This document shows, piece by piece, positions 16,957-23,972 of a stretch of DNA of 64,000 nt. The notes under the pieces were generated by a model. That model was not told the DNA's origin. It made no database searches and saw only the letters and a program-made list of their open reading frames with translations. The stretch is from Plesiocystis pacifica SIR-1 (GTDB lineage: Bacteria; Myxococcota_A; Polyangia; Nannocystales; Nannocystaceae): assembly GCF_000170895.1 (NCBI RefSeq), contig NZ_ABCS01000007.1, positions 1-64,000 on the forward strand, read 5' to 3'. Made by a program: the position numbers and the translations under genes. Positions within the stretch are counted from its first letter, which is position 1, and the number at the start of each line of letters is the position of its first letter.

Positions 16957-18666
16957 ATGCAAGCCGAGGACTCGGACCTCGACGGGCTGCTCCACCTCCA
17001 CGCCCCGTCGACCGCGCTCCATGACTCGGGGCCGCGCGTGATGACGCTGGACCCGGGTGCACTGGGGTCTCTGCGCCACAGCCTGGTGTCTCAATTTGGC
17101 CTGCGCACCGCTCGAAATCTGCTGACGCGCGCGGGCCATGACGCCGGCACTCGAGCCGCGCGACGCGTGCTGCGAGAGAGCCCCCGGAGCGCGACCGCGA
17201 CCCACGACCTCGACGCCCGCCGGCGGGTGCTCGCGACCTTGCAGCGCCTGCAGGGCATGGCGACCCTCGAGTACCTCGACGAGGGCCAGCGCGAGAGCGC
17301 CACCGCCCTGCTCGAGATCACCTGGCACCACAGCTACGAGCAAGAGCAGCACGTCGAGCACCTCGGCCAGTCCGACTCGGGCGTGTGCTGGATGCTGTGC
17401 GGGTTCATCAGCGGCTTCCTGAGCGCCATCTTCGAGCGCCCGCTGATCGCCGTCGAAGATCAGTGCATGGGCAAGGGCGACGCCCTGTGCAGGACCCGGG
17501 TCGAGACCCGCCAGCAGCTCCAGAGCGAGGGCCACCCCGTCCTCGCCGACTACGCCGAGCCGCGCCTCGAGGGCGCCCTCGCCCGCGCCCGCGAAGAGCT
17601 GCGCGAGGTCGAGCGGCAGCTGAGGGCTCGCAACCTCGAGCTCGGCGAGTTCACCCGCGAGCGCCAAAACGAAGACGGCGGGGTCATTGCCCGCAGCCCA
17701 GTCATGCGCGCGCTGCTCGACACCTCTCGGCGCGTGGCCAAGGTCGACGTGCCCGTGCTCCTGCGCGGACCCACGGGCTCGGGCAAGGAGCGCATCGCCC
17801 GGGTCATCCACGCCCGCTCGGCCCGCAGCGCCTCGCCCTTCGTCGCCATCAACTGCGCGCTCATGTCGGAGCAGCTCCTCGACAGCGAGCTGTTCGGCCA
17901 CGCCCGCGGGGCCTTCCCCGGAGCCTCCCGCGAGCGCGTCGGCCTGCTCGAGGCCGCCCACACGGGGACCATGTTCCTCGCCGAGATCGACACGCTGTCC
18001 CGGGGCACGCAGGCCCGCCTGCTCGAGTTCCTCGACTCCCGCGTGTGCCGTCGGCTCGGGGAGATGCGCGGGCGCCCCCTCGACCTGCGCATCGTCAGCG
18101 CCAGCGACAAAGACCTCGACGCGGAGGCGACCGCCGGCCGCTTCGACGCCGGGCTGCTCCGGGCCCTGCGCGGCGTCGAGCTCCGCGTCCCCGCCCTCGG
18201 CGATCGGCCCGAGGACATCCTCGCCCTCGCCCGGGCCTTCCTCGCCGAGTCGGCGCTGCGCATGGGTCGACCGGTCCGCCGCCTCGGCCCCGCCGCCTGC
18301 GAGGCCCTCCTCGCCCACCCCTGGCCCGGCAACGTGCGCGAGCTGCAAAACGCGATCGAGCGCGCCGTCGCCCTCGCCCGCGGCGAGCTCGTCGAGGTCG
18401 GAGACCTCCCGCGCCTGGGCAACCGCGGGCGCGGCAAGGCCAAGCACGAGGTCAAGGAGGCGAGCGGGACCGCAGCTGGCACCGCCGCGCGCGAGCACGC
18501 CCTCGCCCACCGCCGCCTCGAGATGAGCCTCGCCGACATCGAGCGCGAGCACATCCTCGCCGTCCTCGACGCGACCGGCGGGAACAAGGCCGAGACCGCC
18601 CGGCGCCTCGACATCGGCACGGCGACCTTGTTTCGCAAGCTCAAGAAGTACCGCTCGGACAGCTGA
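16957..18666 (+). CDS. XylR/V4R-domain AAA+ regulator with degenerate sigma54-activator motifs
   Basis: 569 residues. Residues ~25-190 resemble the XylR N-terminal/V4R sensor pair, with the metal- or ligand-site-like CMGKGDALC at 170-178. A short coiled coil (205-235) leads to a sigma54-activator AAA+ domain (245-470) and a C-terminal Fis-type helix-turn-helix (NKAETARRLDIGTATLFRKL). Walker A (GPTGSGKE, 271-278) is intact, but GAFTGA is GAFPGA (318-323), the Walker B FLDEI is FLAEI (340-344), and the arginine-finger region GRF-R-x-DL is GRFDAGLLRAL. In known activators those residues are needed for ATP hydrolysis and sigma54 contact. It may therefore work as a DNA-binding sensor without sigma54. 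Stands alone, with a 94-bp upstream gap. Confidence 0.85.
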   Translation: MQAEDSDLDGLLHLHAPSTALHDSGPRVMTLDPGALGSLRHSLVSQFGLRTARNLLTRAGHDAGTRAARRVLRESPRSATATHDLDARRRVLATLQRLQGMATLEYLDEGQRESATALLEITWHHSYEQEQHVEHLGQSDSGVCWMLCGFISGFLSAIFERPLIAVEDQCMGKGDALCRTRVETRQQLQSEGHPVLADYAEPRLEGALARAREELREVERQLRARNLELGEFTRERQNEDGGVIARSPVMRALLDTSRRVAKVDVPVLLRGPTGSGKERIARVIHARSARSASPFVAINCALMSEQLLDSELFGHARGAFPGASRERVGLLEAAHTGTMFLAEIDTLSRGTQARLLEFLDSRVCRRLGEMRGRPLDLRIVSASDKDLDAEATAGRFDAGLLRALRGVELRVPALGDRPEDILALARAFLAESALRMGRPVRRLGPAACEALLAHPWPGNVRELQNAIERAVALARGELVEVGDLPRLGNRGRGKAKHEVKEASGTAAGTAAREHALAHRRLEMSLADIEREHILAVLDATGGNKAETARRLDIGTATLFRKLKKYRSDS

Positions 18667-18769
18667 GCGGGCCCTGCGCATGGGTTCCGATGGGGTGTCA
18701 ATCACCCCTCGCGGCCCTCCGGCCCGCCCTGGACTCGACGGCAACGGCCGAGTAAGGTAGCCCACCTTC

Positions 18770-19087
18770 ATGCCCGGCGGCGCGGCACCCGAGATGACTC
18801 GGGACGAGATCGAGCGCGAGCTCAAGGTGCTGATCATCAGCGCCCTCCAGCTCGATGAGACGACGCCCGATGACATCGACAGCGCGGCTCCCCTCGCGTC
18901 GGCGGGCATCGGCCTCGACTCCATCGACGTGCTCGAGCTCGCCATGGCCGTGCACCGGCGTTTTGGCGTGACCAGCCAGGCCGACGACGAGACCAACCAG
19001 CGGATCTACGCGAGCGTCGACAGCCTGACGAACTTCCTCGTCGAGCAGCAGCGCGCGGGCGTCGTGCTTGGCCCCAGGCCGGCCTGA
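18770..19087 (+). CDS. Acyl carrier protein
   Basis: 105 residues with one phosphopantetheine-attachment domain; the serine is Ser51 in GIGLDSIDVLELAMAV. The helix 1 and helix 3 regions (EIERELKVLIISAL and the stretch ending SVDSLTNFLV) fit the ACP fold, and the C-terminal 12 residues are extra. It is not part of a fatty-acid synthase cluster. The next gene is a PlsC-like acyltransferase 120 bp downstream on the same strand, so this may supply acyl groups to that enzyme or to a lipid-modification step. Met9 (18794) is an alternative start. Confidence 0.85.
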   Translation: MPGGAAPEMTRDEIERELKVLIISALQLDETTPDDIDSAAPLASAGIGLDSIDVLELAMAVHRRFGVTSQADDETNQRIYASVDSLTNFLVEQQRAGVVLGPRPA

Positions 19088-19207
19088 GCCCCGCTCTCGC
19101 GCGGCGCACCGAGCCTCCCGCAGGCTCCGTCAACTTCATCACAACGGTGACGAATCTGAGACGCTCGGCCCGTGCGGGCCCCCGCGCCAAAGTGCTAGCG
19201 ATGGTTT

Positions 19208-19921
19208 GTGAACCGCGACTTTGACGGACAGCCTGCCGAGAGCGTCAACGACGGCTACACGCGGCGCACCGAGCGTGCTCGCGGCGCCAAGGCCCTGTTT
19301 GCGACCACCTGCCTGCGCATGGGCGGCTGGAAGGTCGGCGGGCCCCCGCCGCAGATCGACAAGTACGTGATCATCGCCGCGCCGCACACGACCTGGTGGG
19401 ACGGCTTTTGGATGCTCGGCTTCGCCTGGGTCTGGGGCATCGAGCTCAACTGGATGGGCAAGGCCTCCCTGGTCAACCATCCCCTCGGCTTCATCCCGCG
19501 CTGGGCCGGGGTCGTGCCCGTCGACCGCAGCTCTCCCCAGGGCCTCGTCGCCCAGATGGTCGAGCAGTTCGAGAAGCGCGAGACCATCCTGCTTGCCATC
19601 CCCCCCGAGGGCACCCGAGCCAAGCGCGACTACTGGAAGTCCGGCTTCTATCAGATCGCCCGCGGGGCCAAGGTCCCGATGTGCATGAGCTACCTCGACT
19701 ACGACAAGCGCGAGGCCGGCTTCGGCCCGATGATCGAGCCCAGCGGAGACCTGTCCGCCGACATGGACCGCATCCGGGCCTTCTACAAGAAGGTCTGGTC
19801 CCGCCACCCCGAGCTCTACACCGAGCCGCGCCTGCGCGAAGAGGACGTGGTCGTCAAGCTCGACACCTCCGAGCGCAGCGAAGTCGTCGACACCGACGCC
19901 CCCCTCGCCGTCGGCCAGTAG
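19208..19921 (+). CDS. PlsC-like 1-acyl-glycerol-3-phosphate acyltransferase family protein
   Basis: 237 residues. The acyltransferase motif I (H-x4-D) is APHTTWWDGF, His60 and Asp65. Motif III is IPPEGTRAK around residue 138, and FIPRWAGVVPVDRS is the block between them. There is no strong membrane helix apart from MLGFAWVWGIELNW. The 'HTTWWD' variant occurs in a cytosolic branch of the family that is not the housekeeping PlsC. GTG start; the ATG at 19201 is out of frame. It follows a free-standing acyl carrier protein gene, which suggests an ACP-dependent acyl transfer to a lipid or polyketide-like product. Confidence 0.87.
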   Translation: MNRDFDGQPAESVNDGYTRRTERARGAKALFATTCLRMGGWKVGGPPPQIDKYVIIAAPHTTWWDGFWMLGFAWVWGIELNWMGKASLVNHPLGFIPRWAGVVPVDRSSPQGLVAQMVEQFEKRETILLAIPPEGTRAKRDYWKSGFYQIARGAKVPMCMSYLDYDKREAGFGPMIEPSGDLSADMDRIRAFYKKVWSRHPELYTEPRLREEDVVVKLDTSERSEVVDTDAPLAVGQ

Positions 19922-20051
19922 CTAGCTCAGCTGCGACTCCGCTCAGAAAATTCGCCCCCTCTGATACGAAACTGACCGCTCGGTAGTCCGCGGGGGGCTG
20001 TTTCATCCTTGGTAGGCCGAAGCCTCGACTTCGGTGATGGCTGATCTGATC

Positions 20052-20158
20052 TGGGGCGACCACATGCCCCCTCGCAGGCACGAACGAGTTTGAGGACAAG
20101 CCAAAGCGGAGGAGCGGAGCGACGAAGCGCCCCCAGTCTCCAACCGCCTGTGGGGGCA
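20052..20158 (+). repeat. Family-2 structured repeat, copy 2
   Basis: Shares with copies at 14271 and 29599 the blocks TGGGGCGACCACATGC, CAGGCACGAAC, AAGCCAAAGCGGAGGAGCGG, AGCGACGAAGCGCCCCC and GCCTGTGGGGGC. The 5' CCCCCGC arm is missing here, but GGGGCG can still pair with CGCCCC. The middle small hairpin is TGCC/GGCA here instead of GCCTT/AAGGC, so its pairing is kept with different bases. Read on the minus strand it begins a few bases after the RCC1-protein stop codon; it also lies downstream of the convergent PlsC-like gene. Confidence 0.82.
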
Positions 20159-20161
20159 TAA

Positions 20162-21817
20162 TCAATAGAGTTCGACGGCACCCGCGGTCTTCGGCGCTTC
20201 GTTGTCGCCGATGTCGTGGGTGAAGCCGTACCCGAGCTGCCCGAACTGGTTGAGGCCCCAGCAGCTGAGGGTGAAGTCCTCGAGCACGGCGCAGGTGTGG
20301 GCCACGCCGCCGCCCATGATCGCCACCGCCGGCTTGCCCAGGTCCACGGGCTCGAGCATGTCGGGGGTCTCGTCGTCGCCCACGTCTTCGTCGTCGCCGT
20401 AGCCACACTGCCCGGCGGAGCAGTCGCCCCAGCAGCGCACGTTGCCGTCGTTGAGCAGGGCGCAGGTGTGGTCGTAGCCCGCCGCCACGTCGACGGCGCT
20501 GGTGCCCAGGGCGATGGGCTCGAGCATCGCGGGGGCCTCCCCGGGGTTGTCGCCCCAGGTCACGGTGTTGCCCTGGCCGAGCTGGCCGCGGTCGTTGTGG
20601 CCCCAGCACACCAGCTGCCCCGAGGTGAACAGCGCGCAGCTGTGCGACAGGCCCAAGCTCAGCTTCTGGACCGTCGCGCCGCCAGGTACGGCCGCGGGCT
20701 TGATGTCGGCGGCGGGTGAGGACGAGGGCACCTCGTCGTCACCGATGTTTTGGTTGCTCTGGATGCCGAGCTGGCCGCGGTCGTTGCGGCCCCAGCAGCG
20801 CACGTCGCCCGTGGTCAGCAGCGCGCACACATGGTTCGCGCCCTGGGCGATGTGCTGGGCCTCGCCGCCGAGGAACACGGCCTCGGCCATGTCCGGGACC
20901 TCGTCGTCGCCGATCGTCGTGGTGTTGCCCAGGCCCAGCTGGCCGAAGTTGCTCGCGCCCCAGCAGCGGACGATGCCGCCACCGCGCGCGCAGGTCTGCA
21001 GCGCGCCCATGGACACCTCGTCCACGGGGAAGCCCACGGGCACCGCCTCGAGGCCCACGAGGCTCTCGTCGTCGCCGAGGGTGGGCACCACGAAGGAGTT
21101 CCCGTAGCCGAGCTGGCCGGTGGCGTTGAGGCCCCAGCAGCGCAAGCTCTGGTCCTCGAACAGCGCGCAGGTGTGGGTGGCGCCCGCGGACAGGCCGATC
21201 GCGCCCTCCGCCAGCTGGATCGGGCCGACCTCCGCCGGCGTCTCGTTGTCGCCGACGGTCTGCGGCATGCCGTTGCCGAGCTGGCCGACGACGTTCTCGC
21301 CCCAGCACAGCACCTTGCCGCCCTCGATCAGCACGCAGGTGTGGCCGCCGCCGCCGACCGTGTCGAGGATCTCCGTGCGCGTGCAGTCGCTGTCGCAGCC
21401 GTCCCCGTCGACGGAGTTACCGTCGTCGCAGGCCTCGTTGGGGTCGAGGGCACCGTTGCCGCAGTCCTCGCCAATGCACACGCCGTCCTCGCAGATGAGG
21501 CCGGGGTCGCAGCTGCCCGGCTCCCCGTCGCACTCGCAGCCGACCTCGGTGCACTCGCCGGTCTCGCCCTCGGTCTCCTCGGCGGTCTCGGACGTGGCCT
21601 CGCCCTCGCAGACCTGGTCGATGCACATCAAGCCCGGGTCGCAGCCGCCCCCGCCCGTGCACGGGCAGCCCTCGGAGCCGATCGGGCAGTTCGCCTCGTC
21701 GCCCTCCGAGTCGTCCGTGGACGTGTCGTCGACGTTCGCGTCGACGAGCCCCGAATCTCCACACCCGAAGGTCAGAGCAGCCAGCGCCAGCAGCCACGGT
21801 TGGACCCGCACCGGCAC
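20162..21817 (-). CDS. RCC1-repeat Cys-rich lipoprotein
   Basis: 551 residues from a GTG. The signal peptide has the lipobox ALTFGC. An acidic Thr/Ser/Glu linker and three Cys-rich blocks follow (CDPGLMC, CDPGLIC and CGNGALDPNEACDDGN, DUF4215-like). Residues ~150-551 are seven RCC1-type propeller blades, each with HTCAL...(V/L)RCWG-x-N-x-GQLG. The recurring GDDE(T/V)P(D/S) insertion between blades is an idiosyncratic feature. Secreted RCC1-repeat lipoproteins are common in myxobacteria and are thought to bind proteins or surfaces. No operon partner is evident. Confidence 0.9.
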   Translation of the reverse strand: MPVRVQPWLLALAALTFGCGDSGLVDANVDDTSTDDSEGDEANCPIGSEGCPCTGGGGCDPGLMCIDQVCEGEATSETAEETEGETGECTEVGCECDGEPGSCDPGLICEDGVCIGEDCGNGALDPNEACDDGNSVDGDGCDSDCTRTEILDTVGGGGHTCVLIEGGKVLCWGENVVGQLGNGMPQTVGDNETPAEVGPIQLAEGAIGLSAGATHTCALFEDQSLRCWGLNATGQLGYGNSFVVPTLGDDESLVGLEAVPVGFPVDEVSMGALQTCARGGGIVRCWGASNFGQLGLGNTTTIGDDEVPDMAEAVFLGGEAQHIAQGANHVCALLTTGDVRCWGRNDRGQLGIQSNQNIGDDEVPSSSPAADIKPAAVPGGATVQKLSLGLSHSCALFTSGQLVCWGHNDRGQLGQGNTVTWGDNPGEAPAMLEPIALGTSAVDVAAGYDHTCALLNDGNVRCWGDCSAGQCGYGDDEDVGDDETPDMLEPVDLGKPAVAIMGGGVAHTCAVLEDFTLSCWGLNQFGQLGYGFTHDIGDNEAPKTAGAVELY

Positions 21818-21916
21818 ACGGTAACATGGGGCGAAGCCCGCGAGCGCTCGGGGATGCGCGCTCGCGCGAGGCTCGCGGAGCCTGCGCGAGAGTCACATCC
21901 CTTTGCACGGGACAAA

Positions 21917-21990
21917 AGCCGAAGGCGGGACTCGAACCCGCACCCGCCTGGACTTGAATCAGGCCGCTCTTCCCTTTGGCGCACTTCGGC
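21917..21990 (-). tRNA. tRNA-like gene, anticodon CAA (Leu codon UUG), short variable loop
   Basis: A 74-nt cloverleaf folds by eye: acceptor GCCGAAG/CTTCGGC (7 bp), 3-bp D stem with a GG-containing loop, anticodon stem CCTGA/CCAGG with loop TTCAAGT, variable loop CGGGT, and T arm GCGGG-TTCGAGT-CCCGC. The anticodon reads CAA. Bacterial tRNA-Leu is a class II tRNA with a long variable arm and A73; this one has a 5-nt variable loop and U73, so its leucine identity is doubtful. CCA is not encoded. Last gene of the six-tRNA array. Confidence 0.75.
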
Positions 21991-21995
21991 AAACA

Positions 21996-22068
21996 TGGGA
22001 CATGGTGGACTCGAACCACCACCCTCTCGGCTCGGAACCGAGTGCTCCTCCACTCGAGCTGATGCCCC
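21996..22068 (-). tRNA. tRNA-Arg(CCG)
   Basis: 73 nt: acceptor GGGGCAT/ATGTCCC (one G-U pair), D arm GCTC/GAGC, anticodon stem CTCGG/CCGAG with loop TTCCGAG (anticodon CCG, codon CGG), variable AGGGT, T arm GGTGG-TTCGAGT-CCACC, discriminator A. Only 5 bp separate it from the next gene of the array. No encoded CCA. The D arm lacks the A20 typical of bacterial tRNA-Arg as far as can be judged by eye. Confidence 0.85.
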
Positions 22069-22109
22069 TCGACAGCCGCGCCTGGACGCGGCCTCACAAT
22101 GGTTACTGC

Positions 22110-22181
22110 TGGGACATGAGGGACTCGAACCCCCGACCTCGCGCTTCGCACGCGCGCGCGCTTCCGCTGCGCCAATGTCCC
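22110..22181 (-). tRNA. tRNA with anticodon GCG (Arg codon CGC)
   Basis: 72 nt: acceptor GGGACAT/ATGTCCC fully paired, D arm GCGC/GCGC with loop AGCGGAA, anticodon stem CGCGC/GCGCG with loop GTGCGAA, variable AGGTC, T arm GGGGG-TTCGAGT-CCCTC, discriminator A. The anticodon reads GCG. Bacteria normally read CGC with the inosine-modified ACG tRNA, and an encoded GCG tRNA-Arg is very unusual; an ACG gene is present in the same array. CCA is not encoded. Confidence 0.8.
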
Positions 22182-22194
22182 AAAAAAATGTGGA

Positions 22195-22270
22195 TGCCGA
22201 GGGCGGGAGTCGAACCCGCAGAATCACCGCATTCTGAGTACGGCCGCTTTACCAACTTGCGTACCTCGGC
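22195..22270 (-). tRNA. tRNA-like gene, anticodon CAG (Leu codon CUG), no long variable arm
   Basis: 76 nt: acceptor GCCGAGG/CCTCGGC (identical to the common bacterial tRNA-Leu acceptor), 3-bp D stem CGC/GCG, anticodon stem CCGTA/TGCGG with loop CTCAGAA (anticodon CAG), variable loop TGATTCT of 7 nt, T arm GCGGG-TTCGACT-CCCGC, A73. Acceptor, D stem and A73 fit leucine, but the class II variable arm is absent. Closely related to the GAG gene at 22360, so the two are duplicates with diverged anticodons. CCA is not encoded. Confidence 0.8.
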
Positions 22271-22273
22271 AGA

Positions 22274-22348
22274 TGGGGCGTGAGGGACTCGAACCCCCGC
22301 CGTGTCTCGGTCCGTAGCCGAGTGCTCTTCCAACTGAGCGAACGCCCC
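22274..22348 (-). tRNA. tRNA-Arg(ACG)
   Basis: 75 nt: acceptor GGGGCGT/ACGCCCC, D arm GCTC/GAGC with AGTTGGAA loop, anticodon stem CTCGG/CCGAG with loop CTACGGA (anticodon ACG, to be read as ICG), variable ACACGGC, T arm GGGGG-TTCGAGT-CCCTC, discriminator A. It ends 3 bp before the following tRNA on the transcript, too short for a separate promoter, so the array must be processed from one precursor. Confidence 0.87.
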
Positions 22349-22359
22349 TAGAGATGGAG

Positions 22360-22435
22360 TCCCGAGAGCGGGAGTCGAACCCGCAGAGTCACACAGCGCT
22401 CAACTGTGCCGCTTTGCCAGTTTGCGTACCTCGGG
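22360..22435 (-). tRNA. tRNA-like gene, anticodon GAG (Leu codon CUC), no long variable arm
   Basis: 76 nt, first gene of the array: acceptor CCCGAGG/TCTCGGG (one G-U), 3-bp D stem CGC/GCG with loop AAACTGGCAAA, anticodon stem CACAG/CTGTG with loop TTGAGCG (anticodon GAG), variable loop TGACTCT, T arm GCGGG-TTCGACT-CCCGC, A73. Same D-arm, variable-loop and T-arm pattern as the CAG gene at 22195. As with that gene, the long variable arm of a bacterial tRNA-Leu is missing, and CCA is not encoded. Confidence 0.8.
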
Positions 22436-22824
22436 ATGAGGATGCGTGGCCGCGCGAGGCCACCAAACGCGCCGCCTCCGACCGCCGCGGCTCGACCTCG
22501 AGAAGCGGGCACTCATGCCCTCCTCGAAGGTCCTCCGCGCGGTCGCTCGGCTCGCGTCAGCTCGGTCGCTCGCGTGCGCTCGTCGACCCTCAGGGTCGAC
22601 TCCGCTGGTCCCTTGGCGCTTCGATTGGAGTCACCGAAGACGCCGCAGACGCAGCCCGAGGCGCGCGAGCTCACCGAGCTCACTACGTAGTCGCAATCGC
22701 TGCATCGACACGGTCATCATCCAACTCTCCAACTCGATGACTTTGAATTAATGCACCTCCCCCGCGGACGCAAAGACATTTTTTGATTTTTTTTCGAGGC
22801 CCCCCAACGAGCCCCACCGAACGC
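22436..22824. other. Intergenic region upstream of the tRNA array
   Basis: No convincing protein or further tRNA is seen. The part from 22690 to 22795 is A/T-rich for this genome (ACTTTGAATTAATG, then two T runs near 22771-22790). The tRNA array is read away from it, so the array promoter should be here, but no clear -35/-10 pair can be assigned. The T runs read on the plus strand and follow no plus-strand gene. Confidence 0.4.
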
Positions 22825-23835
22825 TCAGCTCCCCGTCGCGCCGAGCCTCGAGCGGACCGCGGGCGGCGGACCGAACAGGTCGATCCACACGCTGTCGATC
22901 CACGCGCCCATGTTCTGCCAGGGCCGCGCGTCGATGGGCGGCACGACGCGAATGCGCGCGGGCCAGCTGCGCGCGAAGGCCAGCTCGAGGCCCACCCGGG
23001 TCCAACCCCGACCGCGGGTCGTGGGGACGCCGAGGGCGTCGCCGCCGAGGGCCCAGTGGAGCTCGCCGAGGGTCAGGAGCAGCTCGCGTCGACGCCCCCC
23101 GCGGGCGGGCGTGGGCGGCGGGGTCCAGGCCGAGTCGACGAGGTGCTGGGCCACGCCGAGGAGCAGCTGAGCGCCCCGCTCGACCCACGCCTCGGGGAGC
23201 TCGGCGAGCTCGAGCTCGGGGAGGCCAAAGCGCTCCATCCCCCGGGTGCTCAGCCACCGACGTCGACCCGCGCCCGCCGTGCTCGGCAACCGCAAGTGGT
23301 GGACCACGCGCACGCGCGCGTCCGCGGGCGGGCGCGGCCGCGGGGGACCTCCGAGCGCGCCCACGCCGAGGTCGACGAGCTCTCCGCCGAGGATGGCCGC
23401 GAGCGCCTCTGCGACGATCAGCGCCGCCCACAAGCCTGGACGCCGGGGGCCGCGACGATCGACGCAGCGGACCACGAAGAGCTGACTCGAAGCTCCGCAG
23501 ACCCGCCTGCCGCTCACGCTCAGCCGCGGAAAGGCCAGCACCGTCCCGCCCTTCGAAGCCGCCTCGACCCGGGGCCGGGCCAGCGAGGCCGACACGTCCG
23601 CGTGCCACTCGACGCTGCCGTCCGCGATGAGCTCGAGGATGACCAGCTGCACCCAGCCCCCGAGGGTCTCGAGCACGTGGCGCTGCAACAGCGGGACCAG
23701 CTCCGCGCGCGGAGGCAGGCGCAGTCCCGCGGCCGCGCGCAGGTAAAAGGTCGGCTGGGGCCTCGCGGCCTCGTGAGGCTCGGCGGCTGGAGGCGCGACG
23801 GGCAGGCGGGGATCGGTGTCGGCGAGAGCGCTCAT
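22825..23835 (-). CDS. Hypothetical protein
   Basis: 336 residues from the ATG at 23835; a TTG at 23877 would add 14. Coding is supported by strong third-position G/C and lack of a competing frame. The protein is soluble-looking, Arg/Pro-rich, with no signal peptide or clear membrane helix. Distinctive stretches are FYLRAAAGLRLPPRAELVPL near residue 30, RRRELLLTLGELHWALGGDA near 265 and WQNMGAWIDSVWIDLFGPPP at the end. I do not recognise a family. It follows polA on the same strand after 137 bp, so it may be co-transcribed, but the gap contains a GC-rich hairpin. Confidence 0.7.
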   Translation of the reverse strand: MSALADTDPRLPVAPPAAEPHEAARPQPTFYLRAAAGLRLPPRAELVPLLQRHVLETLGGWVQLVILELIADGSVEWHADVSASLARPRVEAASKGGTVLAFPRLSVSGRRVCGASSQLFVVRCVDRRGPRRPGLWAALIVAEALAAILGGELVDLGVGALGGPPRPRPPADARVRVVHHLRLPSTAGAGRRRWLSTRGMERFGLPELELAELPEAWVERGAQLLLGVAQHLVDSAWTPPPTPARGGRRRELLLTLGELHWALGGDALGVPTTRGRGWTRVGLELAFARSWPARIRVVPPIDARPWQNMGAWIDSVWIDLFGPPPAVRSRLGATGS

Positions 23836-23972
23836 GGCCCAGAGCGATTGCAGGCCGCGGACCAGCCCGCGTCCCAAGGATCTCGGGGACTTGGACCGAC
23901 CCTGGCCCCGCGCTCCGGCCCACCTCCGGGACGCCGGCCCGCACGCAGGCCGGCCGGTGTCAGTGCGCGGTC

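Noticed and set aside
18692..18708. Terminator hairpin GGGGTG/CACCCC after the AAA+ regulator
   Set aside because: Only six base pairs and no T tract; too weak to call.
22441..22690. Further tRNA genes upstream of the six-tRNA array
   Set aside because: No GGTTCGA-type T-loop with matching acceptor stem was found there.
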